DNA from: Sulfuritalea sp. | GTDB lineage: Bacteria > Pseudomonadota > Gammaproteobacteria > Burkholderiales > Rhodocyclaceae | Direction of reading: 5' to 3' | NCBI GenBank assembly: GCA_030680805.1 | Contig: JAUXUK010000070.1 | Coordinates: 62,001-126,000 of the forward strand | Length of the DNA stretch: 64,000 nucleotides | Shown here: positions 61,708-64,000 of the stretch, one piece after another | How the letters are laid out: each line of letters starts with the position of its first letter | Position numbering within the stretch: the stretch's first letter is position 1 | Program-made: the position numbers and the translations under genes | The notes under the pieces: model-generated | The model's database searches: none | Told to the model about the DNA's origin: nothing | The model's input: the letters and a program-made list of their open reading frames with translations, nothing else

Positions 61708-62103
61708 ATGTCCACTATCTCTGAGTTCAACAGTGCGTCAAACGCCGAGACCGATCGCGAGCACGAGGTTCAGATCGGCTTGCTGCAGGCTTTGTGTGGT
61801 GCTGCCGCAGAAAATCGCGATGCGGCCTCGGTCGCTGAAATCCTTGACCAGTTGATCGCCTACAGCGAGGCGCATTTCATGTCCGAAGAATTGCTGATGC
61901 GGCTCAAGAGCTATGACGACTACGAGGATCACGTCGATGACCACATCCACATGCTGGATGTGCTGCGCGAGATCGCCACTGACCATTCGGGCGGCAACTC
62001 GGCACTGGTCTCCGACAAGGCCGCCGGGGTACTCAAGTTCATCACCAATCACATCGACACGCGCGACAGGCGTTTTGCCGACTATGTGCGCAATGGGTTG
62101 TAA
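61708..62103 (+). CDS. Bacteriohemerythrin
   Basis: 131 residues with the diiron ligands of hemerythrin: TDREHEVQIGLL (His), AHFMSEELLM (HxxxE), DHVDDHIHML (two His) and NHIDTRDRRFADYV (HxxxxD). Stand-alone bacteriohemerythrins bind oxygen for storage, delivery or sensing. It has its own ribosome site (AAGGGG) and sits between hybE and hypA, so it is probably expressed with the hydrogenase accessory genes. Protecting the hydrogenase or its assembly from oxygen is an attractive inferred role. Confidence 0.9.
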   Translation: MSTISEFNSASNAETDREHEVQIGLLQALCGAAAENRDAASVAEILDQLIAYSEAHFMSEELLMRLKSYDDYEDHVDDHIHMLDVLREIATDHSGGNSALVSDKAAGVLKFITNHIDTRDRRFADYVRNGL

Positions 62104-62109
62104 GCTTCG

Positions 62110-62451
62110 ATGCACGAAATGTCGCTCGCCGAAGGTGTGCTGCAGTTGATCGAGGATGCGGCGCGCGACCAGGAGTTCGTGAAAGTTACCACGGTCTGGC
62201 TGGAAATCGGCCAGCTTTCCGGGGTTGAGGTCGAGGCGATGAAGTTCTGCTTCGACGCCGTGACGCGCGACAGTGTTGCCGACGGCGCGCGGCTTGAGAT
62301 CATTGCCCTGCCGGGAACTGGCTGGTGCATGGCGTGCTCGAAGACGGTACCCATGGCCGAAGTCTTCGGCGAATGCCCGCAATGTGGCGGCTACCAGATG
62401 CAGGTGACCGGCGGCACCGAGATGCGGGTCAAGGAACTGGAAGTAGCCTAG
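62110..62451 (+). CDS. hypA: Nickel insertion protein HypA
   Basis: 113 residues beginning MHEMSLAEGVLQLIED; His2 and the N-terminal amine form the nickel site. The zinc site is CMACSKTVPMAEVFGECPQC. It passes nickel to the large subunits together with HypB. Likely serves both hydrogenases, since no second hypA is in the window. Confidence 0.94.
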   Translation: MHEMSLAEGVLQLIEDAARDQEFVKVTTVWLEIGQLSGVEVEAMKFCFDAVTRDSVADGARLEIIALPGTGWCMACSKTVPMAEVFGECPQCGGYQMQVTGGTEMRVKELEVA

Positions 62452-62460
62452 GAGAAGAGC

Positions 62461-63414
62461 ATGTGTACGACTTGCGGTTGCGGTGCCGGTGAGGTGAAAA
62501 TCGATGGCGAACACGCTCATCACGAACATGACCATGTGCATGCCGACGGCACCACCCACAGCCATGATCACGATCATGCAGCGGGCGAAGCCCACGATCA
62601 CGTTCACGAAAACCCGCATACCCACCAGCACAGTCATCGCTATGCCCCCGCGCATTCGCATGCCCCCGGCGTCAGCCAGAAACGCATGGTGCAGATCGAG
62701 CAGGACATCCTGTCGAAGAACAATGCCTATGCCGCCGAAAACCGGCAGCGCCTGGCGGAGCGCGGCATTTTTGCGCTGAACCTGGTATCGAGCCCCGGCT
62801 CGGGCAAGACCACGCTGCTGTGCAAGACCATCGAGATGCTCAAGGGCAAGGAACTCGTGACGGTCATCGAAGGCGACCAGCAAACCAGCCAGGATGCCGA
62901 ACGCATTCGCGCCACCGGCGCCCCGGCCATCCAGATCAACACCGGCAAGGGCTGCCATCTCGACGCGCACATGGTCGGGCATGCCATGGGCAAGCTGGAA
63001 TTGCCCGAGGATTCGTTGCTGATGATCGAGAACGTCGGCAATCTGGTCTGCCCGGCGGCGTTTGACCTCGGCGAAGCGCACAAGGTGGTGATCCTTTCCG
63101 TCACCGAAGGCGAGGACAAGCCAATCAAGTATCCCGACATGTTTCGCGCCGCAACCCTGATGCTGATGAACAAATGCGATCTGCTGCCCTACCTGAGTTT
63201 CAAGGTCGACGCCGCTATCGAATTCGCCCGCCGCGTCAATCCCGGCATCGAGGTGATCGAAGTGTCGGCCACCACGGGGCAGGGCATGGCTGCCTGGCTG
63301 GCTTGGCTGGAAAAGGGTGCGGCTGCAGCCGCGGCCAACAAACTCGCCACCGTGAATGCGCTGAAGCGGCGCATTGCGGAGCTGGAAGCGCGCCTGCTGC
63401 AAGAAGATTTGTGA
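62461..63414 (+). CDS. hypB: Nickel-binding GTPase HypB
   Basis: 317 residues. The N-terminus [13 protein letters not shown] is a high-affinity nickel site, followed by a His-rich stretch (about residues 17-70) that stores nickel. The SIMIBI GTPase core has the P-loop [36 protein letters not shown] and NKCD. GTP hydrolysis drives nickel delivery to the hydrogenase. The stop overlaps a possible GTG start of hypF. Confidence 0.95.
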   Translation: MCTTCGCGAGEVKIDGEHAHHEHDHVHADGTTHSHDHDHAAGEAHDHVHENPHTHQHSHRYAPAHSHAPGVSQKRMVQIEQDILSKNNAYAAENRQRLAERGIFALNLVSSPGSGKTTLLCKTIEMLKGKELVTVIEGDQQTSQDAERIRATGAPAIQINTGKGCHLDAHMVGHAMGKLELPEDSLLMIENVGNLVCPAAFDLGEAHKVVILSVTEGEDKPIKYPDMFRAATLMLMNKCDLLPYLSFKVDAAIEFARRVNPGIEVIEVSATTGQGMAAWLAWLEKGAAAAAANKLATVNALKRRIAELEARLLQEDL

Positions 63415-63425
63415 CGCCGGCAGCA

Positions 63426-64000
63426 ATGACGGTCGCCTCCCGCATTCGTGTCACCGGCATCGTCCAGGGGGTCGGTTTCCGGCCTTTTGTCTGGCGCCTG
63501 GCGCGCGAACTCGAGATCGCCGGCTGGGTGCGCAATGACCCCGACGGCGTCGAGATCTCGGCGGAGGGCGAAGCGGCCCGGGTGGGGTCGCTGATCGAGC
63601 GTCTCCGTCTCGAAGCACCGCCGCTGGCACGTATTGATACGGTGTCCGCCGCGGATGCCCGGTCCGAGGGCGCCAGTGGTTTCGCCATCGTCGATAGTGC
63701 GCGCAGCCACGCCCATCGCACCGCGATCGGCCCTGATGTCGGCGTCTGCGACGATTGCCTCGATGAATTGTTCGATCCCGCCGGACGTCGCTGGCGTCAT
63801 GCCTTCATCACCTGCACCCACTGCGGGCCGCGCTATACCGTGACGCGCGGCCTGCCCTATGACCGGCCGCAAACCAGCCTTGCGCCGTTTCCTCTGTGCG
63901 GTCCTTGCGCCATCGAGTACAGGGAGCCCGCGAACCGGCGCTTCCATGCCGAAACCACCTGCTGCCCCGCTTGCGGCCCGCGCTTGAGTTTGTGCGATGT
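63426..64000 (+). CDS. hypF: Carbamoyltransferase HypF (truncated by window edge)
   Basis: First 191 residues only. The acylphosphatase domain (VTGIVQGVGFRPFVWRLARE) is followed by the paired zinc-finger motifs CDDCLDEL, CTHCGPRYT, CGPCAIEY and CCPACGP. HypF makes thiocarbamate for the cyanide ligands of the active site. Start at the ATG 63426; a GTG at 63411 overlapping the hypB stop is possible. Confidence 0.93.
   Translation, partial: MTVASRIRVTGIVQGVGFRPFVWRLARELEIAGWVRNDPDGVEISAEGEAARVGSLIERLRLEAPPLARIDTVSAADARSEGASGFAIVDSARSHAHRTAIGPDVGVCDDCLDELFDPAGRRWRHAFITCTHCGPRYTVTRGLPYDRPQTSLAPFPLCGPCAIEYREPANRRFHAETTCCPACGPRLSLCD

Overview
This is a GC-rich stretch of bacterial chromosome, densely packed with short operons. 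Gene content points to a metabolically versatile betaproteobacterium, probably of the Rhodocyclales type: two [NiFe] hydrogenases, a B12-dependent ribonucleotide reductase, a sulfoacetaldehyde acetyltransferase, a MaoC-Pta fusion and chromate efflux. The lineage is inferred from gene content, not from a marker gene. No prophage, insertion sequence, CRISPR array or rRNA operon was seen.

1-10.5 kb is mixed housekeeping: a GAF-GAF-PAS sensor (cut by the left edge) with a partner made of exact 36-residue coiled-coil repeats, a Tat-exported flavocytochrome-c-type flavoprotein, DUF411 and ankyrin proteins, tRNA-Arg(CCT), Uup, an HDOD protein, an RNase HI-like gene with no normal start codon, a GIY-YIG protein and a hydrolase. 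10.5-13.5 kb holds nrdJ with likely NrdR boxes.

13.7-25.2 kb is an acetyl-phosphate and organosulfonate region. It contains ackA, MaoC-Pta, a PQQ-type sugar dehydrogenase, an IclR regulator divergent from xsc, a second ThDP enzyme, a bile-acid/sodium-symporter-family transporter and two SDR enzymes. Xsc makes acetyl phosphate and sulfite; Pta and AckA would use the acetyl phosphate. Three REP-like inverted pairs lie only in this part.

25.2-29 kb holds four small toxin-antitoxin pairs around a GST gene. Two of the toxins are broken (amber stop, frameshift) beside intact antitoxins. 29-34.5 kb carries HflX, a lipoprotein, a TauE/SafE exporter, a C_GCAxxG_C_C protein, a methyltransferase and an acyl-CoA ligase.

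34.5-39.6 kb is an NAD-coupled hydrogenase operon, hoxFUYHW. Divergent from it is a tightly coupled operon HD-GYP/HD/nikR/glyoxalase-like. At 43.5-46.5 kb a TonB receptor and a NiCoT nickel permease lie behind a near-perfect NikR operator. Nickel sensing and uptake therefore sit between the two nickel hydrogenases.

46.8-55 kb carries a SWIM/SNF2 helicase, four small genes, chrBA and an MFS transporter. 55.2-64 kb is a membrane-linked uptake hydrogenase in hybOABC order with hybD, hypC, hybE, a bacteriohemerythrin, hypA, hypB and hypF (cut by the right edge). It has a candidate sigma-54 promoter.

Across the window a roughly 24-bp motif (core GTCGGCGCTGRCG, two variable bases, then the RCGGCG tail) occurs ten times. 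Five copies lie on each strand, seven inside genes in different reading frames and three between genes. It is the most striking unexplained signal here.
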